Assembly (NCBI GenBank): GCA_910578835.1
Contig: CAJTSK010000010.1
Coordinates: forward strand, 7,365 to 71,364
Origin: an uncultured Muribaculum sp.
GTDB lineage: Bacteria > Bacteroidota > Bacteroidia > Bacteroidales > Muribaculaceae
DNA length: 64,000 nt
Reading direction: 5' to 3'
Shown: positions 36,597 through 43,752 of the stretch, in pieces
How the letters are laid out: the number at the start of each line of letters is the position of its first letter
How positions within the stretch are numbered: position 1 is the stretch's first letter
Notes under the pieces: generated by a model
Databases searched by the model: none
What the model was told of the DNA's origin: nothing
What the model saw: only the letters and a program-made list of their open reading frames with translations
Translations under genes and position numbers: made by a program

Positions 36597-36941
36597 ATGA
36601 AAAAGGCAATTCTCATCACATCTGCTATATTGCTGGCATTGAACCTTATCTTTGGGCTTGTTCTGTCGTCTTACGATTGGTTCAATGTAGCTGTGTCAAG
36701 TGGAATAATCATCCTCACAGTCTCTCTGTGTCTTCTTGCTGACAGAGCTGTGATTAAAGACGGCTTCAAAGTATCGCTCTTAATACTATTCTCTATAATC
36801 GGGCTGATACAGTATATCTTGGCTGTTTTCATGCCCTCGGCATTTACTGACAACTGGATATTCATAGCCATTATAGTTCTTTTCGGTATAGAGGCTATAA
36901 TGCTAACTGGTGCAAGCATTGTGTCAGACAAAATTAAGTAA
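36597..36941 (+). CDS. Small four-helix membrane protein (orf114)
   Basis: The 114-aa protein has four predicted transmembrane helices (about 4-24, 30-48, 56-78, 85-108) and short charged loops. No family is recognised. It lies 10 nt after the SPFH gene and 3 nt before the zinc-ribbon gene, which suggests that it works with these membrane proteins. Confidence 0.72.
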   Translation: MKKAILITSAILLALNLIFGLVLSSYDWFNVAVSSGIIILTVSLCLLADRAVIKDGFKVSLLILFSIIGLIQYILAVFMPSAFTDNWIFIAIIVLFGIEAIMLTGASIVSDKIK

Positions 36942-36944
36942 GTT

Positions 36945-39245
36945 ATGGAATGGAAATGTCCCAACTGCGGTGCTTCCTTTCAATATGATGCGGAAAACAG
37001 TGTTTGTCCGTATTGTGGAAGCGCAATTAAATCGACCTCTCCAAAATCTACACGAAAAAAGCAAAATGAGGAGTCTCAAATTATCCTTCCTTTTGTGCTT
37101 TCGGAGGATGATGCAATCTCAGTCATCATAAAAGAGTTGGTTGTAACCGATGGTGTGCCACTAAATATTTTCGAGCGACTGAGCAATATAATGGTTGAGA
37201 AATACAGACTGCCTATGTATGGGAGTCTTATCAATTTAGATGTTTGTTGGTCGGCTCAATCCGTAGTAAGAAAAACGAGAAAGTATCGTGACAAAAATGG
37301 CAATGAGAAGACCGAATATTACGATGAGTATTATCCGATTAGTGGAAATGCCTTTGGACGCTGTGATACTTTGTTTTTAGCCAATAAGTGCGCTGAAATC
37401 CCAGGAAAACTAAGAGATTACGCTGAACGCCTACCCTATACGACTGAATATTCAAAGTATGCAGACTCAGAACTCTCAGAAACAAAAATAGAAGGCGAGA
37501 GTAAGGATATTCAAGCTGACTTACGGTTTGAAGAGTTAAGGGATGATAGAGAAACCGATAAATACTTTGCTGATGAATCTTTCAGCATTGCGCATAGTCA
37601 AATCTCAGGAAGTTATGTTGACCTGCAAACTACATGGAAAGCAAACTTCTATGATATTAAGCTAATGATGATTGGCTTCTATTATATTACCTTTGAATAT
37701 GATGGAGTCGAGTATTATGGTTGCGTGAATGCCGTTACTGGCGAGCGTTATGTTAATGTCCCAAAGGATGAGCATGGAGCAAAACAAGAGCATAACGAGT
37801 CAAAGGGTTTTATAGCAAAAGCATGGATGTTCGGGATTCTTGCATTCATATTTTTGGCTGTCACGATGGTACCTTTCTTATGTGGTAAAATCGAGTCGTG
37901 TTTCGGCTTCTTATTCATTCCCACTACGTTATTTGCATTTTTTTACATAGTGATTAAGGGCTGTCTAATAAGTGAGCGGTACACCAAACAAACCAAAATT
38001 GCCCTAAATATGGAAGAAGCCTTACGTCACGAGAGTGCTGTAAGTCTCTTCCCTCAATATTGCGGTAGGCTCAATCACACTTCATCTGAATCAACAGTAA
38101 AGTCAGAGGAACTGGCTCAGATGAAGGCTCAAACAAGCAAACAAGTCAAATCTCTAAAATTATGGCTTACAATATCTTCTGTTGTCATGCTTGTGAGTCT
38201 ACTGTTGGCATTTACTAATGGCGGCAAAATCCATGAATCGATATCTTCAATCTTTCAAAAAACTCCTCAACGGTTTACAGATAGCATCATGCCATATCGT
38301 GAACAACTTTTGTGGGACGCAGAAGACGGAGATGCCAATGCTCAACTTAATTTAGGGCGTTGTTATTACTTCGGTAACGGTGTAACTAAAGATTATGTAA
38401 AAGCATTCGACTGGACTAAAAAAGCTGCCGAGCAAGGTCATTATGTGGCTCAATATAATTTGGCAAATATGTACTTCAATGGTTGGGGAACAACGAAAAG
38501 CATGGCTTCCGCTAATGAATGGATGAAAAAGGCTTCGGATTCTGGCTACGCACCTGCTCAATACGCATACGGTATAGCCCTTGTCAAAGGAGAAGGAATA
38601 CCACAAAACGAGAATGAAGGAGTCGCATTGATTAAGTCCTCTGCTGAAAAAGGAGTGTTAGATGCTCGGACAATGATGGGACATTTCTTGCTTAATGGAG
38701 TATATTTTGGACAAGATATAGGAACTGGATTGTCTTATACCAAGTCTGCTGCAAACGAAAATCATCCTTTAGCTCTTTACGATTTGAGTATATGTTATCT
38801 GAATGGGGTTGGTGTAACGGCTGATAGAAACAAGGGAATAGAATATCTCAATACATCCGCAGCCCTTGGTTATCAGCCAGCAAAAGAAGAACTGGAAAAG
38901 TTAAAACAGTCCGAGGCTTCTAATCTTGAAGGTAAAACCTATATTGGATTCGGAAATTCCAGTGGTTTGGGTTGTGATATGGAGATTCATTTTGAAGCTA
39001 ACGGTACTTGTACTTGTATTTCTGACTGGTATAGGTCATATCCTTCTGCCATTACCACCACTGGCAATTACATCGTAAAAGATACCAAGGTCACAGTAAG
39101 ATGCAATGGCGAAACATTAATCTTCTCAATCTCAGACAATGGGAATACTTTGAGTTTTGACAATTCTAATGCCGAAGGTATGGGAACTGCCTCTAATGAT
39201 TATATGACTTTGCATCTTCAAAATGAAATGAGGGTAGCTCAATAG
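36945..39245 (+). CDS. Zinc-ribbon membrane protein with Sel1-like repeats
   Basis: The 766-aa protein starts with a zinc ribbon (Cys5, Cys8, Cys21, Cys24), as in YdjG-like proteins. A large soluble region (about 45-280) follows. Hydrophobic segments lie near 286-307 and 312-333, with another near 403-422. Sel1/TPR-like repeats run from about 455 to 650 (DANAQLNLGRCYYFGNGV, HYVAQYNLANMYFNGWGT, YAPAQYAYGIALVKGEGI, HPLALYDLSICYLNGVGV). A beta-rich domain ends the protein (about 660-766). The fusion of zinc ribbon, membrane segments and Sel1 repeats suggests a membrane-bound assembly or sensor platform; the activity is unknown. Confidence 0.8.
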   Translation: MEWKCPNCGASFQYDAENSVCPYCGSAIKSTSPKSTRKKQNEESQIILPFVLSEDDAISVIIKELVVTDGVPLNIFERLSNIMVEKYRLPMYGSLINLDVCWSAQSVVRKTRKYRDKNGNEKTEYYDEYYPISGNAFGRCDTLFLANKCAEIPGKLRDYAERLPYTTEYSKYADSELSETKIEGESKDIQADLRFEELRDDRETDKYFADESFSIAHSQISGSYVDLQTTWKANFYDIKLMMIGFYYITFEYDGVEYYGCVNAVTGERYVNVPKDEHGAKQEHNESKGFIAKAWMFGILAFIFLAVTMVPFLCGKIESCFGFLFIPTTLFAFFYIVIKGCLISERYTKQTKIALNMEEALRHESAVSLFPQYCGRLNHTSSESTVKSEELAQMKAQTSKQVKSLKLWLTISSVVMLVSLLLAFTNGGKIHESISSIFQKTPQRFTDSIMPYREQLLWDAEDGDANAQLNLGRCYYFGNGVTKDYVKAFDWTKKAAEQGHYVAQYNLANMYFNGWGTTKSMASANEWMKKASDSGYAPAQYAYGIALVKGEGIPQNENEGVALIKSSAEKGVLDARTMMGHFLLNGVYFGQDIGTGLSYTKSAANENHPLALYDLSICYLNGVGVTADRNKGIEYLNTSAALGYQPAKEELEKLKQSEASNLEGKTYIGFGNSSGLGCDMEIHFEANGTCTCISDWYRSYPSAITTTGNYIVKDTKVTVRCNGETLIFSISDNGNTLSFDNSNAEGMGTASNDYMTLHLQNEMRVAQ

Positions 39246-39255
39246 AAGATTTGGC

Positions 39256-39702
39256 ATGGGAATTAGTGACTTAATCCAATTATTGATGTTGATTGCCTCA
39301 ACAGCGGCAATCATCGTTTCTGCCATATTGTCGAGACAATCCATAAAAGCATCTATGGATATGGTAAGGGAACAAAATCAGATTCAGATGTTTGCAGAAT
39401 ATACACGACGGTATCAAGATGTCATTATGAATATGCCGAAGAGTGTATATGAGGGTGACGAAACGCTTGATAAGAATATTCTCAGATACATGTCGCTCTA
39501 TTTCAATCTTTGCAGCGAAGAATACGACCTCTACATCAAGGGCGCAATAAGTCCTGATGTTTGGGCGAAATGGTTAACTGGATTCAAGGTGACTATGCAA
39601 CGACCAATATATCAGTTAGCGTGGCAACATGACTGTGGAAACTATGATGATAATTTCCGCGCATTCTTTGATGGAATCGTAAATCACCGAAAATACCAAT
39701 GA
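39256..39702 (+). CDS. Membrane-anchored hypothetical protein (orf148)
   Basis: The 148-aa protein has one N-terminal transmembrane helix (about 5-25) followed by a coiled-coil-like segment (SRQSIKASMDMVREQNQIQMFAEYTRRY) and a helical C-terminal part rich in Trp, Tyr and Asp. I do not recognise a family. The stop overlaps the next gene's ATG by 4 nt (ATGA), so the two are translationally coupled. Confidence 0.7.
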   Translation: MGISDLIQLLMLIASTAAIIVSAILSRQSIKASMDMVREQNQIQMFAEYTRRYQDVIMNMPKSVYEGDETLDKNILRYMSLYFNLCSEEYDLYIKGAISPDVWAKWLTGFKVTMQRPIYQLAWQHDCGNYDDNFRAFFDGIVNHRKYQ

Positions 39703-40532
39703 AACATATAGCAAGTCTTCTGTTAATATTTCTTTTACCATTTTCCGCCCATGCTATCAAGCTTAACCAACGTGGAGAAAAGATGGTGTCGCAAGTAAAT
39801 GTAGTCCATGCTGACGGAAAACGCGCCCCTTACTCTATCAAGTTTGGATATGACACTGCGATGGACATTAATTTGATGGAATTTGAACGTAAGGGAGTAA
39901 ACCATGAAATTGCAAAGATAGGTCGTGGTAACGGGGAAATATGGAGGCAAGACTACGTTGACGGCAATAAGTTCGGACATTACATTTTCAAGACCGATAG
40001 TCATGGCAGACCCAAACAAATGCAGTGGTTTGATAGAAACCTGCTAAACGGAAATGACTATCTAAACAGCACGTTTACCTACGACTATAATTACCAAGAT
40101 TATACCCTTTCTATTACTCACATATATGCTGACGATAAGGAAGCTGGATTGCGAGAATTAGTTTGTGTTGACAATGGCAACGCATACATGCTTAAAAGTG
40201 TAATGAATCTACAAAAAGGCACTGAGTCAAAGCCTTTTGCAAATTGCCGAGGAATGGCATATAGTGATACGATAAACGACCTCAATATTGATTTACAACA
40301 ACTTGTATGCGGATATTGCAGAGTAGGAGGACGTTTCGATATACCTGCCAATTCAAACTTTGTATTTTTAGCGAACTGGACAAATACCAAATCAAAGAAT
40401 CTAATTGGTGTCCTTGATAAATTTAGAATGGAATATATCATTGACATTAACGGTAATGTAAAGCAAGTTGTTGTAAAATGGCGAAGCACTAATGAAATAA
40501 GAAATACTATTTCCATCACTTACGTCGAATAA
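39699..40532 (+). CDS. Secreted hypothetical protein (orf277)
   Basis: A signal peptide (residues 1 to about 19, LLLIFLLPFSAHA) is followed by a beta-rich region with repeated Asp/Tyr motifs (YDTAMDINLMEF, FKTDSHGRPKQMQWFDRN, FTYDYNYQDYTLSITHIY). It resembles DUF4595-like or porin-like accessory folds only loosely. It is the last gene of the six-gene operon and the only clearly exported product, so the set spans cytoplasm, inner membrane and periplasm. Confidence 0.7.
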   Translation: MKHIASLLLIFLLPFSAHAIKLNQRGEKMVSQVNVVHADGKRAPYSIKFGYDTAMDINLMEFERKGVNHEIAKIGRGNGEIWRQDYVDGNKFGHYIFKTDSHGRPKQMQWFDRNLLNGNDYLNSTFTYDYNYQDYTLSITHIYADDKEAGLRELVCVDNGNAYMLKSVMNLQKGTESKPFANCRGMAYSDTINDLNIDLQQLVCGYCRVGGRFDIPANSNFVFLANWTNTKSKNLIGVLDKFRMEYIIDINGNVKQVVVKWRSTNEIRNTISITYVE

Positions 40533-40581
40533 CATATCATTTATTACTACCATCCTCTTATCAATTTTTAACACTCAAAAC

Positions 40582-40613
40582 TTGACAAGGGGTGGTTTGA
40601 TGTAGTAACTTTG
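40582..40613 (+). promoter_or_regulatory. Promoter of the NADAR cassette
   Basis: -33 TTG (40582-40584), a 21-nt spacer and -7 TAACTTTG (40606-40613) give a predicted start near 40620, leaving a leader of about 125 nt before the ATG at 40745. Confidence 0.75.
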
Positions 40614-40619
40614 TAGTCT

Positions 40620-40744
40620 GAAGAGGGAGAATCCCTCAGTGTCAAGAGTCAGCCTCGCGGCTGTACCAACCGAGCCAAGCATAACTGGCCACGGTGGTCG
40701 GAGAAATCCAGACACGATAGTAATCAACTATAAAATAAAGAGTT
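40620..40744 (+). promoter_or_regulatory. Structured 5' leader of the NADAR gene (riboswitch-like candidate)
   Basis: The leader can fold into GAGGG/CCCTC (40623-40627 with 40633-40637) and then a closing helix GTGTC/GACAC (40639-40643 with 40711-40715). The closing helix encloses CAGCC/GGCTG with a TCGC loop (40650-40654 with 40659-40663) and CCGA/TCGG (40670-40673 with 40698-40701) with an inner GCCA/TGGC (40674-40677 with 40686-40689). A multibranch junction of this kind is common in riboswitches, but I do not recognise the class and no ligand can be named. Confidence 0.5.
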
Positions 40745-41509
40745 ATGAGTAATTCCGCTTTTCTTTCGACTTCATCTTCCGTGTCTGAACTCGTTGCGTC
40801 GCTTGGACGTGAGGAGCGACTTGTTGCGTTTGAACTTCCCGTATGGTGCTTCAAGAAGGTCACTGACATTGTTAAGGGCATCGAGATGAGGCTCAGCAAC
40901 ATGGCAGGGGGCTACCCTTTCGAGTTTGCTGGCATCACCTGGCCTTCCTCGGAGCAGTTGTACCTCTGTGGCGAGTTTACAGACGAAGCTATTCAGCGAG
41001 AACTTCTCTCTCAGACAAGCGGTTACGCTGCGAAGCGTTTCATCAAGGCGAAATATAAGAAGCAGGTTCGCGAGGATTTCCCGACCTTCCGCTTGCAGTG
41101 GATGCTCTTCGTCGTATGGCAGAAGTGCCTTGGCAGTGAAGCATTCAGAGATAAGCTGTTATCCATTCCCAAAGGAGTGATACTGGTCGAGGAAACGACC
41201 CTCGACACTGGCGGCACGGCTCAGATTTGGGGCTGCAAGAATCCCGAACTGATAGCCTATCGCAAGGAACTGACCGACCGCATCAAGCGATGGAGCGGTA
41301 CTAACCTCAACAAGAAGGCTCTCGACCTCAAAATCAATATCGAGACCAACAAAGTCCGTAACGTCGGTGTATTTGTCGGTCAAGACAATATAGGCAAGAT
41401 TCTAATGATTTGCCGTCGCTGCCTTATTGAAGGCACTGAGCCTCCAATCGACCGCGCTCTTCTCAGCTTATCCAATATCACCATATTGGGGAATCATCTA
41501 ACATTCTAA
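40745..41509 (+). CDS. NADAR-domain protein
   Basis: The 254-aa protein carries the NADAR fold (YbiA/RibX family). Matching segments are RLSNMAGGYPFEFAGITWPSSEQLYLCGEF (about 49-78), SGYAAKRFIKAKYKKQVREDF with LQWMLFVVWQKCL, FRDKLLSIPKGVILVEET, IWGC, and the C-terminal GQDNIGKILMICRRCL. NADAR proteins cleave N-glycosidic bonds of ADP-ribose-type compounds, and some remove ADP-ribose from guanine in DNA as antitoxins to DarT1-type toxins. No DarT-like toxin is adjacent. The gene is less AT-rich than the six-gene operon before it and has its own promoter and leader, suggesting a separately acquired cassette. Confidence 0.82.
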   Translation: MSNSAFLSTSSSVSELVASLGREERLVAFELPVWCFKKVTDIVKGIEMRLSNMAGGYPFEFAGITWPSSEQLYLCGEFTDEAIQRELLSQTSGYAAKRFIKAKYKKQVREDFPTFRLQWMLFVVWQKCLGSEAFRDKLLSIPKGVILVEETTLDTGGTAQIWGCKNPELIAYRKELTDRIKRWSGTNLNKKALDLKINIETNKVRNVGVFVGQDNIGKILMICRRCLIEGTEPPIDRALLSLSNITILGNHLTF

Positions 41510-41528
41510 TCAACAAAACCATTCGCTT

Positions 41529-42311
41529 ATGAACAGCCATGAGTGCGCCCTTGCTGTGTGCTTGCATCCCGACATGAAGCAGATTGTTGCTGATTCAATA
41601 GCCCGCTTTATCGAGGCAGATGCGAGAATCCGCAGCCCCATCTATATCGAGGTTACTATTCTCCTTGACGAATACAATCAAGTTACAGAGATGAGAGCAG
41701 GTTGGAGAATGGAGAGGGATGATTCCAATAAACCGCGAGAGCGAATGACTTTCAGTCGCGCCTTGGGTCTCAAAGGGACACTTTGCAGATATTCCCATCA
41801 AAACGGCATCAAGCTGAGTCCATTCTACATGAGCGAGATTGTAGACACATTCCGCTTCTTCATTTCCCAAATACCCAACATCAGTGAATACATCACAATC
41901 AAACCATATCAAACACCACCAAATTACATCCCTATGAAGTTAGTTGTTAGCCTCAGACACGATAGCGAGGAGGGGAAGAAATGCCTCTCTGAATTCATTA
42001 CTGACTGCCTCGGTCAGTCAGACAACGACTGGTTCGCCCTCCGACTCAACATCACAATCGACGGACGTAGCAAAGCCGTACAGAGCCTCTACGTCGGAAC
42101 TGGTTGGCAAACTCCACCATGGGCTGAAATGAGAGACCGAGGGCCCAGCTTCTCAGAGAAGGAACGCTTTCAATGGTTCTTCATCAACTGGTTCAAAGAA
42201 GCGGGTATATCAACCAATCCCACCACATCTGAAGAAGTGGTACGTTTCTTTGAGGTAATGCTTAAGGCTTGCCCAAAGTTGAGTGAATATTTCACCATCA
42301 TAGAGAAATAA
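41529..42311 (+). CDS. Hypothetical protein with an internal duplication (orf260)
   Basis: The 260-aa soluble protein seems built from two related halves. Residues about 1-130 end VDTFRFFISQIPNISEYITI and residues about 140-260 end EVVRFFEVMLKACPKLSEYFTI; both also contain similar central segments (TEMRAGWRMERDD against QSLYVGTGWQTPP). No family is recognised. It starts 19 nt after the NADAR gene and is probably translated from the same mRNA. A role as NADAR partner, substrate or toxin is a context-based guess. Confidence 0.68.
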   Translation: MNSHECALAVCLHPDMKQIVADSIARFIEADARIRSPIYIEVTILLDEYNQVTEMRAGWRMERDDSNKPRERMTFSRALGLKGTLCRYSHQNGIKLSPFYMSEIVDTFRFFISQIPNISEYITIKPYQTPPNYIPMKLVVSLRHDSEEGKKCLSEFITDCLGQSDNDWFALRLNITIDGRSKAVQSLYVGTGWQTPPWAEMRDRGPSFSEKERFQWFFINWFKEAGISTNPTTSEEVVRFFEVMLKACPKLSEYFTIIEK

Positions 42312-42336
42312 TCCGCACTCACCACAAACGACGGAG

Positions 42337-42370
42337 ATTGGGTTGCGTGTCCTCTTCAGCGCAGCCCAAT
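42337..42370 (+). other. Intercistronic hairpin
   Basis: Eleven-base arms (42337-42347 and 42360-42370) pair with one G-T wobble around a 12-nt loop between orf260 and orf259. There is no T-tract, so mRNA stabilisation or tuning of downstream expression is more likely than termination. Confidence 0.55.
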
Positions 42371-42397
42371 TAACTTACCCAAACGACACATTATTAT

Positions 42398-43177
42398 ATG
42401 GAGCATATTCATAACTACCTTACGCTATCCGTTGAAGCCGATTCAAAGAAAGAGGTCGAAGTGACAAACTGGTTAAACCATGCTCACTACGTTTACGCAA
42501 TCGACCATGAGAGAAACGCTGTATTGGTCTTTAACAACCCCAACTGGCTAATCTCGCATATAAGCGAGAAGTTCAGCATTTCAGAGTGGCGATTTGAAGA
42601 GAGTCCGAATCCCCCGAGATACTACATCAAACTATTCCGATATGTTGACTGGTTCCTATTTGAAAATATCGGGGCATACCGTTGGTTTGCACAGAGGCAG
42701 GATTACCGAGCCTTCTCCACCATTTCCGAAAGATATGCTATACTGGATGCAGCGTATTTCCATGACGGCTATTCAGCATGGAGAGTGCGCTACTACCTTT
42801 CGCGGAATCTAATGGGACTGAACGCGAAGAATCCTCGACGCTGTTTCCATTACGATGATGACAATGTAGAGTTAGCTCTCATCCGTAAAGCCGTTATTCC
42901 TCCATTAGTGCAAGCAGAGAAAAAACTGGAAGTACCCGCTACCTTCCGCTATCCGATTGACCTTGAGGTGTGGCTCGACCATGACCGACTTTATATCGGA
43001 TGGTTTGTGAATGACCTCTACGTTTACACCTTCCGTGGGCTGTTTGAAAAACTCGGCATCGTCACAAACGAAATGAATCTTTGGTTTGAGAGAAACGGCT
43101 ATCCACGCAACACTCGTGACCAATCCGAAATCGACCGCTTCCTCGCTCGACTGCGACAGAATAACATAAAAGAATAA
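42398..43177 (+). CDS. Hypothetical protein, last gene of the NADAR cassette (orf259)
   Basis: The 259-aa protein has no signal peptide or membrane helix and is rich in Trp, Tyr and Arg (YYIKLFRYVDWFLFENIGAYRW-type region, FHDGYSAWRVRYYLSRNLMG). No family is recognised. The C-terminal part is charged (GYPRNTRDQSEIDRFLARLRQNNIKE). It lies 86 nt after orf260, across a hairpin, on the same strand. Its base composition matches the NADAR gene rather than the preceding operon. Confidence 0.65.
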   Translation: MEHIHNYLTLSVEADSKKEVEVTNWLNHAHYVYAIDHERNAVLVFNNPNWLISHISEKFSISEWRFEESPNPPRYYIKLFRYVDWFLFENIGAYRWFAQRQDYRAFSTISERYAILDAAYFHDGYSAWRVRYYLSRNLMGLNAKNPRRCFHYDDDNVELALIRKAVIPPLVQAEKKLEVPATFRYPIDLEVWLDHDRLYIGWFVNDLYVYTFRGLFEKLGIVTNEMNLWFERNGYPRNTRDQSEIDRFLARLRQNNIKE

Positions 43178-43666
43178 AGTGATACACTTGGTGGGTGTAA
43201 CAAATGCCCTCGGCAAGATTAAAATGACACACCTCAAGAGTTGGCACAGTCCGTGGAAAATTCCAGAAAATTTTTGGAAAAGACGCATCCATCGGAATGC
43301 CGCCTATACCCAGGGAGGGAGGACTGGAGGGGTGACGGGGGTTACAGTGCTTCATCATAGTTTCTTACCCATTAAAACATGAAGAAATCACACTCCCAGG
43401 TCATTTTGCCGTGTACAGAGGATGCCTCAAATTTTGCAGCTCTTTGATATGGTGAATGTTATAAAAAATGCGTACCTTTGCAGACGCAAGCCCATTGAAA
43501 CGGCAGTAAGTGAACAAAATGCCAGCAATCAGCATGGGATTTCACGCCTAACTCGCTGTCCTCCAGTGCGCCTGCGAAACTCAAAATAACCCCGTAATTC
43601 ATCCCCGATGAGACAAGACAAGAAGATAACTTCCGATATATCAAGCAACTCACGTTTCAAACACTC
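43178..43666. other. Right-end non-coding region of the island
   Basis: These 489 nt hold no convincing gene; short frames here lack protein character. A lone -7 TACCTTTG lies at 43473-43480 with no -33 at the right distance. From about 43487 to 43608 the region contains, in the same order and orientation, degenerate versions of blocks found just inside attL: CAAGCCC, ATGCCAGC, TAACTCGCTG and CCCCGTnATTCnTCCCCGA. These could be integrase arm sites or the remains of an older element end. Confidence 0.6.
43487..43608 (+). repeat. Degenerate copy of the island's left end
   Basis: Blocks at 43487-43493, 43519-43526, 43549-43558 and 43590-43608 correspond to 27658-27664, 27725-27732, 27754-27763 and 27807-27825. 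The last pair matches at 17 of 19 positions. Confidence 0.55.
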
Positions 43667-43683
43667 AATCGAGTGGGAATAAC
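43667..43683 (+). other. Right attachment site (attR)
   Basis: CAATCGAGTGGGAATAA repeats the guaA 3' end with one synonymous difference (GAA for GAG in the final Glu codon). It marks the right boundary of the island. Confidence 0.85.
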
Positions 43684-43704
43684 CGGAATTATAAGAACTT
43701 TTGA

Positions 43705-43751
43705 AAAGCTTTCAGCATTATATATCTATAATATGCTGAAAGCTTTTTTTA
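43705..43751 (+). terminator. Original guaA terminator, now 16 kb away
   Basis: A perfect 15-bp stem (43705-43719 with 43734-43748) ends in a T-run (43745-43751). It lies 22 nt after the attR copy of the guaA stop codon, so before integration it would have been the guaA terminator. Confidence 0.88.
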
Positions 43752-43752
43752 T

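Larger units (their letters stand above)
27640..43683. mobile_element. Genomic island of about 16 kb integrated at guaA
   Basis: The island is bounded by a 13-bp direct repeat derived from the guaA 3' end. It encodes a tyrosine integrase near the left end plus a serine recombinase, an XRE regulator and cargo genes. Base composition is visibly more AT-rich than the flanks, especially at 34.7-40.5 kb. I see no relaxase, coupling protein, type IV secretion or phage structural genes, so it is either non-autonomous, mobilised in trans, or decayed. The guaA 3' end is a known integration hotspot for islands in other bacteria, as I recall it. Confidence 0.88.

Noticed and set aside
40620..40720. tRNA gene or tRNA-like structure in the NADAR leader
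   Set aside because: No acceptor stem, no GTTCRA T-loop and wrong arm spacing on either strand.
41529..43177. DarT-like ADP-ribosyltransferase toxin paired with NADAR
   Set aside because: Neither downstream protein shows a recognisable ART motif; kept only as an open hypothesis.
27812..43177. Conjugative or phage origin of the island
   Set aside because: No relaxase, coupling ATPase, Tra, capsid, portal, terminase or tail gene could be recognised.
43179..43653. Short open frames (67 aa on plus, 64 aa on minus) at the right end of the island
   Set aside because: No promoter at a suitable distance, no protein-like composition, and they overlap the degenerate end repeats.
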